Below, one piece after another: positions 24,339 through 31,080 of a DNA stretch of 37,833 nt. The position numbers were made by a program, and so were the translations under genes. This DNA comes from Lachnospiraceae bacterium. Lineage in GTDB: Bacteria; Bacillota; Clostridia; Lachnospirales; Lachnospiraceae. The DNA lies in the NCBI GenBank assembly GCA_017399685.1, contig JAFQBM010000057.1, forward strand, positions 1-37,833, given 5' to 3'. How positions within the stretch are numbered: position 1 is the first letter of the stretch; each line of letters starts with the position of its first letter. Below the pieces are notes generated by a model that was not told where the DNA came from, did no database searches, and saw nothing but the letters and a program-made list of their open reading frames with translations.

Positions 24339-24374
24339 TTTGTCCCTGTTTTGTCCCGTTAGATAGAGTATACT
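24339..24374 (+). promoter_or_regulatory. Paired TTTGTCCC boxes and -10 (unit 1)
   Basis: TTTGTCCC at 24339-24346 and 24350-24357 (period 11 bp), then TATACT at 24369-24374, 19 bp after the start of the second box. The same arrangement is kept in unit 2. No consensus -35 is present, so the boxes may bind an activator or define an unusual -35. Confidence 0.5.
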
Positions 24375-24423
24375 GAAACACGTTCAAAACAAATAAAATT
24401 CACGAAAGAACGGAGGAGACAAA

Positions 24424-24633
24424 ATGTATAAAGTAATCCAAGGAACGTATCATAATGAGGAGAGAGGAAACTATGATTCATATGGAATCCAAAATCAGGA
24501 AAAGCAAATCTTGTTTGAAGATATTTGCCTTAACAAAGAAATGGTGCAGGAATTTGTAGATAAATTAAACAGGAATGATATCCCTGGTGAGGATTTGGTA
24601 ATTTACATAGATGATTTTCTGGCGGGATATTAA
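24424..24633 (+). CDS. DUF6514-like small protein (copy 1)
   Basis: 69 residues, acidic and soluble. MYKVIQGTYHNEERGNYDSY begins a beta-rich half, followed by FEDICLNKEMVQEFVDKLNR and a final DLVIYIDDFLAGY. This layout (YGI strand, then D-I-S/C, a helix with a conserved LN, and a terminal DFL) matches my recollection of the DUF6514 family, whose function is unknown. GGAGGAG 7 nt before ATG is strong. It differs from copy 2 at only a few residues, so selection has kept both. It has a private promoter and terminator, which suggests expression in response to one signal. Confidence 0.7.
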   Translation: MYKVIQGTYHNEERGNYDSYGIQNQEKQILFEDICLNKEMVQEFVDKLNRNDIPGEDLVIYIDDFLAGY

Positions 24634-24720
24634 TGATAATTTCCTTGGCTTACGATAGGATGGTGTCTGTATATAAGACAGGTCTCTTTAGCCAAAGATT
24701 AGCATAAGAATATATAAAGA

Positions 24721-24775
24721 AAAACAGTCATTTGTTTCGTTATATAAAAAGCGAATAAATGGCTGTTTTTTTGTT
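24721..24775 (+). terminator. Terminator of duplication unit 1
   Basis: AAAACAGTCATTTGTTTCG (24721-24739) pairs with the strand 24752-24770 (about 18 bp, few wobbles), followed by T-rich sequence. Upstream, TGTCT/AGACA (24664-24681) forms an extra small hairpin. Confidence 0.85.
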
Positions 24776-24812
24776 AATACCGTAGCTGTAAGTGACCTCG
24801 CTATGTTATAAT

Positions 24813-24870
24813 TAGCTAAGATTACTCGGGTTCATGATGGTTTAGAAGAATTATTGTAAATCATCGAGGA
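24813..24870 (+). repeat. Dispersed intergenic repeat, copy E (diverged)
   Basis: GATGGTTTA and TAAATCATC form 9-bp hairpin arms here, with flanks TAGC and CGAGG as in the other copies. It lies between the two duplication units. Confidence 0.4.
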
Positions 24871-24901
24871 TTAGAAAACTATAATAGATATGGAGGATGT
24901 T

Positions 24902-25324
24902 ATGACGAAAGAAGTTATAGTAAAAATAACGGGAAGTGAATATGGTGTTTCGGAACAGGAACAGGTAGAACAAGTAGTAAAAGGTAATTATTACCAAAAA
25001 AATGGGAGAGATTTTGTAATATATGATGTAGCAGAAGGGGAAGAAAATGTACATACTACGTTGAAAATCGAGGGGGAACAGCTTGAAATTACTAAGAATA
25101 GCGGTGCTGGAAGGGTACATATGAAATTTAAACAAGGTGAATCCTTTTCAACCATGTACCATACTGTGGCCGGTACATTGGAAATGGAGTTCCATACAGA
25201 AGAATTAGTAATTTCTTCCAATGAGAATTGCATTTCCATTAAGACATTATATGAAATTTCCATGAATCAGGTAGAAATTGGAAGAAGGGAAATACAAATT
25301 GAAATAGAAAAAATAACCAATTAA
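24902..25324 (+). CDS. DUF1934 (YwiB-like) protein, intact copy
   Basis: 140 residues predicted to form a calycin-like beta barrel, as in B. subtilis YwiB. Family features seen are the opening VIVKITG, YYQKNGRDFVIYD, LKIEGEQLEITKNSGAGRVH, MKFKQGES, YHTVAGTLEMEFHTEEL and a closing strand LYEISMN. There is no signal peptide, so it is cytosolic; the ligand of this family is unknown. ATG 24902 was chosen because GGAGG at 24892-24896 lies 5 nt upstream; ATG 24890 in frame overlaps that site. It is the first gene of the second duplication unit, with the DUF6514-like gene 126 nt downstream. Confidence 0.75.
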   Translation: MTKEVIVKITGSEYGVSEQEQVEQVVKGNYYQKNGRDFVIYDVAEGEENVHTTLKIEGEQLEITKNSGAGRVHMKFKQGESFSTMYHTVAGTLEMEFHTEELVISSNENCISIKTLYEISMNQVEIGRREIQIEIEKITN

Positions 25325-25366
25325 TGGAAAAATTCTGGCGAAAAAAATATCAAAATAAAGGAGCAA

Positions 25367-25402
25367 TTTGTCCCCATTTTGTCCCTCTATAGGGAGTATA
25401 CT
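25367..25402 (+). promoter_or_regulatory. Paired TTTGTCCC boxes and -10 (unit 2)
   Basis: TTTGTCCC at 25367-25374 and 25378-25385 (period 11), TATACT at 25397-25402, same 19-bp offset as unit 1, although the bases between boxes differ (CAT here, TGT in unit 1). Confidence 0.5.
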
Positions 25403-25450
25403 AAACACGTTCCAAACAAATAAAACTCACATAAGAACGGAGGAGACAAA

Positions 25451-25660
25451 ATGTATAAAGTAATCCAAGGAATGTATCATAATGAAGAGAGAGGAAACTA
25501 TGATTCTTATGGAATTCAAAATCAGGAAAAGGAAATCTTGTTTGAGGATATTTGCCTTAACAAAGAAATGGTGCAGGAATTTGTAGACAAATTAAACAGG
25601 AATGATATCCCTGAAGAGGATTTAGTGCTTTACATAGATGACTTTCTAGGAGGATATTAA
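25451..25660 (+). CDS. DUF6514-like small protein (copy 2)
   Basis: 69 residues, near-identical to copy 1 (for example QGMYHNEE for QGTYHNEE, and IPEEDLVLYIDDFLGGY for IPGEDLVIYIDDFLAGY). The leader AAGAACGGAGGAGACAAA is also shared. It has its own promoter and a bidirectional terminator. Function unknown. Confidence 0.7.
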   Translation: MYKVIQGMYHNEERGNYDSYGIQNQEKEILFEDICLNKEMVQEFVDKLNRNDIPEEDLVLYIDDFLGGY

Positions 25661-25688
25661 ACCTGGATTATTTATGACATATAAGTAG

Positions 25689-25740
25689 AAAAACAGCCAT
25701 TTGTTTCGTTGGATGAAAAGCGAAATAAATGGCTGTTTGT
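25689..25740. terminator. Bidirectional terminator between DUF6514 copy 2 and tRNA-Pro
   Basis: AAACAGCCATTTGTTTCG pairs with the strand 25721-25738. T runs flank it on both strands (five T on the minus strand), so it can end the + strand DUF6514 transcript and the minus-strand tRNA-Pro transcript. Confidence 0.75.
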
Positions 25741-25749
25741 TAGTGTAAA

Positions 25750-25823
25750 TCGGGGTGACAGGATTCGAACCTGCGACCTCATCGTCCCGAACGATGCGCA
25801 CTACCAAGCTGTGCTACACCCCG
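25750..25823 (-). tRNA. tRNA-Pro (CGG)
   Basis: Read on the minus strand: acceptor CGGGGTG/CACCCCG, anticodon arm CATCG-TTCGGGA-CGATG (anticodon CGG), T arm with GGTTCGAATCC, discriminator A at 25750. No CCA is encoded. It is the only clear gene on the minus strand and has a near-consensus promoter at 25838-25866. Confidence 0.96.
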
Positions 25824-25837
25824 AAGTCTATCCATTT

Positions 25838-25866
25838 ATTGTAAAGAAAAAAGAGCGTTTTGTCAA
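25838..25866 (-). promoter_or_regulatory. Promoter of tRNA-Pro
   Basis: On the minus strand TTGACA (25861-25866), 17-bp spacer, TACAAT (25838-25843), placing the start about 7-8 nt before the mature tRNA. Confidence 0.85.
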
Positions 25867-25896
25867 TATTTTTATGGAAAAATTGGTACACGAAAA

Positions 25897-25926
25897 TTGA
25901 CACAGTAAATTACACTATGCTATATT
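25897..25926 (+). promoter_or_regulatory. Promoter of the AlgI-like acyltransferase operon
   Basis: TTGACA (25897-25902), 18-bp spacer, TATATT (25921-25926). Divergent from the tRNA-Pro promoter. The leader then carries the inverted repeat at 25946-26031. Confidence 0.6.
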
Positions 25927-25945
25927 TAAGTGTATTGGAATACAG

Positions 25946-26031
25946 GTAACTGCGAAACTATCGAAAACGTATATTAAGTGATGCAAAAGAAACAAATACA
26001 TCACACGTATACATTACAGTTTTGCAATTAC
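25946..26031 (+). repeat. GCGAAACTAT inverted-repeat element, copy 2
   Basis: GTAACTGCGAAACT (25946-25959) pairs with AGTTTTGCAATTAC (26018-26031), one mismatch and one wobble; GTGATG/CATCAC and ACGTAT-type inner pairs are also possible. It shares GCGAAACTATC and AGTTTYGCAATT with the element before ddl (16259-16318). Confidence 0.55.
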
Positions 26032-26064
26032 TTGGATAAAGCCTCAGAAGAAAGGAGAAGCACC

Positions 26065-27480
26065 GTGGTATTTAGTAGTTTGTTATTTCTATTTCGGTTT
26101 TTACCCATTGCATTATTCGTTTATGTGATAACACCAAAAAAGTTTAAAAATTTTGTGTTATTTCTTGCAAGTTTGATTTTTTATGCATGGGGGGAGCCTC
26201 AATATGTAGTATTAATGATTTTCTCAACGGTAGTGGATTTTGTACATGGAGATTTGGTGTACCGTTGTAAAGAGAAAGGTAATCTTAAGGCTGCAAAGTG
26301 TTTTGTCGCTTCTTCTGCCATCATGAATCTTGGTTTATTAGGATATTTTAAATATAGTGGTTTACTGGTGGAAAGTCTGGGAGCAGTGTTAAACAAAGAT
26401 TTTGATATTCCGGATATTGCATTGCCTATTGGAATTTCATTTTATACCTTTCAAACCATGTCCTATACCATTGATATCTATCGCGGAAAATGTAAGCCGC
26501 AAAAGAATATCATTGATTTTGGAACCTATGTAGCATTGTTCCCTCAGTTAATTGCAGGGCCTATCGTTTCTTATCATCAGATTGACCAGGAGTTAAGAGA
26601 ACGTAAAATGACCACGAAGGAGTTTTACGAAGGAATCCTTTGTTTTATGGCAGGTCTTTCAAAAAAAGTCTTACTTGCTAACAATGCAGGACTTTTATTT
26701 GACCAGGTCAAGGCATTAGGAAGCAGTCAGTCTGTGGTGGCAGCCTGGATGGGGATTTTCGCCTATAGTTTTCAGATATATTTCGATTTTTCCGGATATT
26801 CAGATATGGCGGTGGGACTTGGAAAGATGTTAGGATTTCATTTTCCAAAGAATTTCGATTATCCTTATATTTCAAAAAGCATTACAGAATTCTGGAGAAG
26901 GTGGCATATCACCCTTAGTTCCTGGTTTCGGGACTATGTTTACATTCCATTGGGCGGAAATCGAAAAGGACTTTTAAAACAAATCAGAAATATCGCCATT
27001 GTATGGATTCTAACCGGAATCTGGCATGGTGCTTCTTATAATTACGTTCTTTGGGGCGTTTATTTTGGATGTCTGCTGATTCTGGAAAAGATATGTTTGA
27101 AAAAATGGCTGGACCGGATACCGGCGGTATTCTCTCATTTATATTCCGTCTTTTTCATTCTCATTGGCTGGCTGATTTTTTCATTCGAAGCAATGGGAGA
27201 AGGAATGGCGTATGCGAAAGTAATGTTTGGAATGGCGGATGTTGCTTTTGCCAATGATATGGTGTTTTATCTCCTTAGAAATTACGGGGTATTACTGGTA
27301 GCATCTGTGATTGGCTGTACTCCATTGGTGAAAAAATGGGTAAAAGCCTGTCTGGACTCAAAAAAGTATCAAGGTTTGGTAACAGTGGCGGTCAATGCAG
27401 CCATTATTCTGCTTTTTGTCATTATCACTGCCTATTTAGTAGATGCGTCTTATAACCCATTTTTATATTTTAGATTTTAA
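26065..27480 (+). CDS. MBOAT O-acyltransferase (AlgI/DltB-like)
   Basis: A polytopic membrane enzyme of 471 residues that, with a DHHW partner, transfers acetyl (or another acyl) groups across the membrane to an extracellular polymer. Family hallmarks are the N terminus VFSSLLFLFRFLP, the central FDFSGYSDMAVGLGKMLGF, FWRRWHITLSSWFRDYVYIP and GIWHGASYNYVLWG, which holds the catalytic His. GTG 26065 is the start: AGGAG at 26053-26057 is 7 nt upstream and the protein then begins exactly as its relatives do. A longer in-frame reading from 25978 runs through the palindromic element and is spurious. The DHHW gene begins 18 nt downstream. The polymer is unknown; no alginate genes are present. Confidence 0.9.
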   Translation: MVFSSLLFLFRFLPIALFVYVITPKKFKNFVLFLASLIFYAWGEPQYVVLMIFSTVVDFVHGDLVYRCKEKGNLKAAKCFVASSAIMNLGLLGYFKYSGLLVESLGAVLNKDFDIPDIALPIGISFYTFQTMSYTIDIYRGKCKPQKNIIDFGTYVALFPQLIAGPIVSYHQIDQELRERKMTTKEFYEGILCFMAGLSKKVLLANNAGLLFDQVKALGSSQSVVAAWMGIFAYSFQIYFDFSGYSDMAVGLGKMLGFHFPKNFDYPYISKSITEFWRRWHITLSSWFRDYVYIPLGGNRKGLLKQIRNIAIVWILTGIWHGASYNYVLWGVYFGCLLILEKICLKKWLDRIPAVFSHLYSVFFILIGWLIFSFEAMGEGMAYAKVMFGMADVAFANDMVFYLLRNYGVLLVASVIGCTPLVKKWVKACLDSKKYQGLVTVAVNAAIILLFVIITAYLVDASYNPFLYFRF

Positions 27481-27497
27481 GGAAGGAGGAAAAAGAA

Positions 27498-28631
27498 GTG
27501 AAAGAAAAGAGTGTTATTATTGTATTTTGTGCTTTGTTCTTTGGAATGTTTCTTTTTTCTCTTTTTCCGAAAGAAAAAGAATTTTCAGAAACAGAAAACC
27601 GGTATTTGCAGCAAAAACCAGAATTTAGTTTTGAAAAGGTTCTGAATGGGTCTTTTGAAGCAGATTATGAAGCTTATATTAAAGATCAGTTTCCAGCAAG
27701 GGATCGCTGGGTAGGACTAAAAAATAAATTTGAATATTCTCTTGGTAAACAGGAAATGAATGGGGTTTATGTGGGTAAGGAGAATTATTTCATTGAAAAT
27801 CATCCCGCAAAAAACTATGAATCCAATCTTGCTAAGGAGAATATTGCGGCATTAAGTAATACGGTGTCCCGGTACGAAAAAACTTTAGGAGAGGGGCATG
27901 TTAAGGTGATGCTGGTGCCAAATGCAGTTACTATTTTAAGAGATAAATTACCAGGACATGCAATGCCTTATGACCAGATGAAATATTTGGAACAGGTAAA
28001 GGGTGAAATAAAGGAAGAAGAGGTTTGGATTCCTCTTTATGAAACCTTAGTGCAGCACAAAGAAGAGGGAATTTATTATCATACGGACCATCATTGGACC
28101 ACCTTAGGGGCATATTATGGATATGAACAATGGTGTAAAGAAAGCGGAATCACTCCGGTTGCACTTTCTGATATGGAACAGACTTTGCTGACAAAGGATT
28201 TTCTTGGAACCATAAGTTCTAAAATTAATTTTACCATGAAGACGGATGAAATGTATCGTTTTGAGCCTAAGGGAGCGGATTATACAGCGGCTTATATGAA
28301 CCGGGAGGAAGAAAATACCTTATATGATGAAGAAGCATTGAAGATAAAAGACAAATATGCTTACTTCTTAAAGGGTAACAATGGACTTGTTACTGTTACC
28401 AATCATAATATGGAAGAAGGAGAAACCCTTCTGGTAGTGAAAGATTCTTATGGCAATTGTTTTTTGCCTATGATTGCAGCCCATTATAAAACCGTATATG
28501 TGGTAGATTTAAGATATTACTCCAGTTTATTGAGCGAAAGCGTGGCAGAATGGAACATTGACGATTTATTGATTTTATATAATGTAAACAGTTTTGCTAC
28601 GGATACCTATGTTCAGCGTATGCAGTACTAA
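27498..28631 (+). CDS. DHHW family protein (AlgX/AlgJ-like acyltransferase partner)
   Basis: 377 residues with an N-terminal membrane anchor (VIIVFCALFFGMFLFSLF) and an extracytoplasmic SGNH-hydrolase-like domain. The motif HTDHHWTTLGAYYGYEQW (about 195-212) gives the family its name and holds the Asp-His pair; VKDSYGN (about 314-320) carries the nucleophilic Ser. ENRYLQQKPEFSFEKVLNGS near the N terminus is also typical. Such proteins take the acyl group moved across the membrane by the MBOAT partner and attach it to the sugar polymer. It starts with GTG 27498, with AAGGAGG 8 nt upstream, and forms a two-gene operon with the preceding gene. Confidence 0.88.
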   Translation: MKEKSVIIVFCALFFGMFLFSLFPKEKEFSETENRYLQQKPEFSFEKVLNGSFEADYEAYIKDQFPARDRWVGLKNKFEYSLGKQEMNGVYVGKENYFIENHPAKNYESNLAKENIAALSNTVSRYEKTLGEGHVKVMLVPNAVTILRDKLPGHAMPYDQMKYLEQVKGEIKEEEVWIPLYETLVQHKEEGIYYHTDHHWTTLGAYYGYEQWCKESGITPVALSDMEQTLLTKDFLGTISSKINFTMKTDEMYRFEPKGADYTAAYMNREEENTLYDEEALKIKDKYAYFLKGNNGLVTVTNHNMEEGETLLVVKDSYGNCFLPMIAAHYKTVYVVDLRYYSSLLSESVAEWNIDDLLILYNVNSFATDTYVQRMQY

Positions 28632-28647
28632 ACCCAGGATATCTTAC

Positions 28648-28680
28648 CGTAACTGTTCGTGTGTGAACAATTACGTTTTA
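28648..28680 (+). terminator. GTAACTGTTC palindrome with T tract (copy 4 of 4)
   Basis: CGTAACTGTTC (28648-28658) pairs with GAACAATTACG (28665-28675), one mismatch, followed by TTTTAT. It likely terminates the acyltransferase operon. Confidence 0.6.
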
Positions 28681-28713
28681 TCTTGCTGAAGCAAGGGAAG
28701 TTTCAAACCGGAA

Positions 28714-28742
28714 TTGACAATAGATGGGGCAAAAGATATAAT
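28714..28742 (+). promoter_or_regulatory. Consensus SigA promoter of the HisRS-like gene
   Basis: TTGACA (28714-28719), 17 bp, TATAAT (28737-28742): a perfect match to consensus. I see no T-box leader between it and the gene (only about 45 nt). Confidence 0.9.
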
Positions 28743-28790
28743 GAAAAACAACGAATTGAGATAATATTGAGATAGAAGGGAAGAATCCAT

Positions 28791-30020
28791 ATGAAAATTA
28801 CACCAGTAAAAGGAACCAATGACTATTTGCCAAGAGAAGTGTTAGTAAGAGATTATCTTCAGAACACCATTTTAAGAACCTATCAGGCACATGGTTTTGA
28901 ACGTATTATGACTCCGATTATAGAAGATGTTGAAAATCTGGATAAGAGTGAAGGTGGAGAAAATCTGAACCTGATTTTCAAGGTATTAAAGAGAGGAGAT
29001 AAGTTAGAAAAGGCTCTTGCAGGAGGAAATCCAAAGGAATTATCTGATTTAGGACTTCGTTATGATTTAACACTTCCATTGACCCGTTACTATGCACACA
29101 ATAAAGAAAATCTGAATCTTCCATTTAAAGTGATTCAGATTGATAAGGTTTACCGTGCAGAACGTCCTCAGAAGGGAAGATTAAGAGAGTTTGTACAATG
29201 TGATATTGATATCATTGGAAGTAAGGCATATCAATGTGAAGTGGAACTAATTGATACGACTGCAGAAGCATTGTTGCAAATTGGAATCAAGAATTTTAAG
29301 ATTAAGATCAATGACAGAAGCCTGCTTCGTGCCATCTTAATGAAAGCCGGCTTTGAAGAAGGACAACTGGACAGTGTCTGTATTTCTTTTGACAAGCTGG
29401 ATAAAATCGGTGTGAGTGGCGTAAAGGAAGAATTAGAAGAAAAGGGATTTGCCCAAGTTGCTATCCAGGGATTAATGGAATTATTAGAGGATGCACCATT
29501 TACCTTAGAAAAAGCGAAAGCTTATGTTGGGGAAATTGATAGTATTTTAAATCTGGAAAAGATTATGAAGGCGGTGGAAGCGGTTTCAAATCAAAGATAC
29601 CAGGTAGAATATGACATGAGACTGGTTCGTGGACAAGGATATTATACAGGAACGGTATTTGAAGTAGAAAGTCCGGATTTCAAGGGAGCCATCGGCGGTG
29701 GCGGAAGATACGATAATCTGATTGGAAAGTTCTTAAATGAAGACGTTCCTGCGGTTGGATTTTCTATCGGATTTGAACGTATTTTCCAGATTTTAATGGA
29801 AAGTGAATTCCAGATTCCTAGCAGAAAAGAAAAAATCGCAGTGTTATACGATGAGTCAGAGTTTATAGAAGCATTAAAAAAGGCACAGGAATTAAGAGAA
29901 GAATACGATGTAGCGGTTTATGAGAAAACCAAGAAGTTAGGAAAATTCTTAGACAAGTTAGAAAAGAACGGTTTTGATGGTTTTTATAATATGACAAATC
30001 AGGAATTAAAACATTTTTAA
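28791..30020 (+). CDS. hisS: Histidyl-tRNA synthetase-like protein
   Basis: 409 residues of the class II HisRS fold. Motif 1 region TPIIEDVENLD, LRYDLTLPLTRY, motif 2 KVYRAERPQKGRLREFVQCD, the histidine loop VRGQGYYTGTVFEVE (usual form RGLDYYTRTVFE), GGGGRYDNLIG and motif 3 AVGFSIGFERI are all present, so ATP and tRNA-charging residues look intact. The C-terminal anticodon-binding part is short: it ends NGFDGFYNMTNQELKHF and lacks the closing strand with a glycine-glutamate motif and the LK-x-L-x-TGEQ end. It may be a lineage-specific HisRS form or, less likely, a HisZ-type regulatory paralogue of ATP phosphoribosyltransferase. No his biosynthesis genes are adjacent, which favours HisRS. Confidence 0.75.
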   Translation: MKITPVKGTNDYLPREVLVRDYLQNTILRTYQAHGFERIMTPIIEDVENLDKSEGGENLNLIFKVLKRGDKLEKALAGGNPKELSDLGLRYDLTLPLTRYYAHNKENLNLPFKVIQIDKVYRAERPQKGRLREFVQCDIDIIGSKAYQCEVELIDTTAEALLQIGIKNFKIKINDRSLLRAILMKAGFEEGQLDSVCISFDKLDKIGVSGVKEELEEKGFAQVAIQGLMELLEDAPFTLEKAKAYVGEIDSILNLEKIMKAVEAVSNQRYQVEYDMRLVRGQGYYTGTVFEVESPDFKGAIGGGGRYDNLIGKFLNEDVPAVGFSIGFERIFQILMESEFQIPSRKEKIAVLYDESEFIEALKKAQELREEYDVAVYEKTKKLGKFLDKLEKNGFDGFYNMTNQELKHF

Positions 30021-30048
30021 ACAGGCCATTAGGCTTTAGAACATCTCA

Positions 30049-30082
30049 CCCCGATGGTTCATGCGAATCATCGGGGTTTGTT
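30049..30082 (+). terminator. Terminator after the HisRS-like gene
   Basis: CCCCGATGGTTC (30049-30060) pairs with GAATCATCGGGG (30065-30076) around ATGC (one wobble), followed by TTTGTT. Confidence 0.85.
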
Positions 30083-30174
30083 ATCAATCCATAAAATCAA
30101 ATGACTTTTTTGGCTAAAATTCTCTCTTCCCATTCTTTCGATTCCATGTTAATATTTTTTATGGAGGGAAGAAT

Positions 30175-30891
30175 ATGAGAAAGAAAATACTATTACCATT
30201 ATTATTTTTAGCTATGATGTCCACATTTACAGCTTGTAATGACACGGATTCTATATCCGGTGATGACGATGACAGAATTACAATCAGTACAGATACTACA
30301 TCCAAGGATGAATCTTCTGATGATTTATCTACCGAGGATGGGAATTCAGAGGTTGTTACATATGAGGTAAAAACAGAACATTATGAAAGGGATAACATTT
30401 CCATCGAATATCCGGTGTTAGAGGGCAACATTCCGAATATTGATACCCTGAATAAGACCATATATGACGAAAATATGGAAGGAATCGAGTATCTTACAGA
30501 TTCTTATACCTATGATCAGACCATAGAGATGAAGGAACAGTCAGACGAAATTTTATCTATCTTATGTCAGGCATATAATATGTACAGTTCAGCCAGTCAT
30601 CCGGTTGCTCTTTTCAGTACCATAAATATTGATGTTAAAACCGGAACTTTGATTGAATTTGAAGAATCAAATCTGGATGAGTTTTCTAAGAAGATAAATA
30701 ATAGGGAATTTGAAATCGTGGATTTAATGGAAGGAATTGAAGTAGAAGAAGCGAAAGATGAAATCATTATGCACTTTAATCTTTCTTCCGGATATCCAAT
30801 GTTCTATATTCAAGATGGAATTTATCACTATGTGATGTCGGTAAATCATGCCCTTGGGGATTATATGACCATTACCTTAACAACAGAATAA
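30175..30891 (+). CDS. Lipoprotein with DUF4163/RsiV-like domain
   Basis: 238 residues. MRKKILLPLLFLAMMSTFTAC is a lipoprotein signal with C21 lipidated. An acidic Ser/Asp/Thr linker (about 25-65) leads to a domain resembling DUF4163/DUF3298 (segments ISIEYPVLEGNIPNIDTLNK, DEILSILCQAYNMYSSASHP and FSTINIDVKTGTLI), also found in PdaC and the anti-sigma factor RsiV, where it senses lysozyme or binds wall material. The usual C-terminal partner part is reduced and ends YVMSVNHALGDYMTITLTTE. GGAGGG is a good site for ATG 30175. It lies alone between two terminators, with no sigma factor gene beside it. Confidence 0.7.
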   Translation: MRKKILLPLLFLAMMSTFTACNDTDSISGDDDDRITISTDTTSKDESSDDLSTEDGNSEVVTYEVKTEHYERDNISIEYPVLEGNIPNIDTLNKTIYDENMEGIEYLTDSYTYDQTIEMKEQSDEILSILCQAYNMYSSASHPVALFSTINIDVKTGTLIEFEESNLDEFSKKINNREFEIVDLMEGIEVEEAKDEIIMHFNLSSGYPMFYIQDGIYHYVMSVNHALGDYMTITLTTE

Positions 30892-30912
30892 GAAATGCGT
30901 AAACAGTAGATT

Positions 30913-30948
30913 AGAGCTTTTGCAAACGATGCAAAGGCTCTTTTTTTC
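30913..30948 (+). terminator. Terminator after the DUF4163-like lipoprotein
   Basis: AGAGCTTTTGCA (30913-30924) pairs with TGCAAAGGCTCT (30930-30941), one wobble, loop AACGA, followed by TTTTTTC. Confidence 0.85.
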
Positions 30949-30977
30949 TTGAATGTTAAAAATAGAAGTGATATACT
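30949..30977 (+). promoter_or_regulatory. SigA-type promoter of gdpP-rplI-dnaB
   Basis: TTGAAT (30949-30954), 17 bp, TATACT (30972-30977). It starts immediately after the preceding terminator. Confidence 0.65.
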
Positions 30978-31080
30978 ATAGAATGAGTCAAAATGGATTT
31001 TAAATGCTAAGGTTCGAAAGGATAGAAGCCTTTAAAGACCGAAAGCAAACTTGCAGTATGCATGGAGGACGCAGAATAGT

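Larger units (their letters stand above)
23873..25740 (+). repeat. Tandem duplication of a whole transcription unit
   Basis: Unit 1 (about 23873-24775) and unit 2 (about 24902-25740) have the same order: DUF1934-like gene, TTTGTCCC pair, TATACT, AACGGAGGAG leader, DUF6514-like gene, terminator built on AAAACAG[T/C]CATTTGTTTCG. The DUF6514 starts are 1027 bp apart. Identity is high in the leader and the DUF6514 gene and lower in the DUF1934 part, where unit 1 has decayed. Confidence 0.8.

Noticed and set aside
25709-25900. 63-codon + strand ORF containing GDRIRTCDLIVPNDAHYQ
   Set aside because: This is the well-known spurious translation antisense to tRNA-Pro; the stretch is the complement of the tRNA at 25750-25823.
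28632-28790. T-box leader ahead of the HisRS-like gene
   Set aside because: The promoter is only about 45 nt from the start codon, too close for a T-box, and no TGGNACC-like motif is present.
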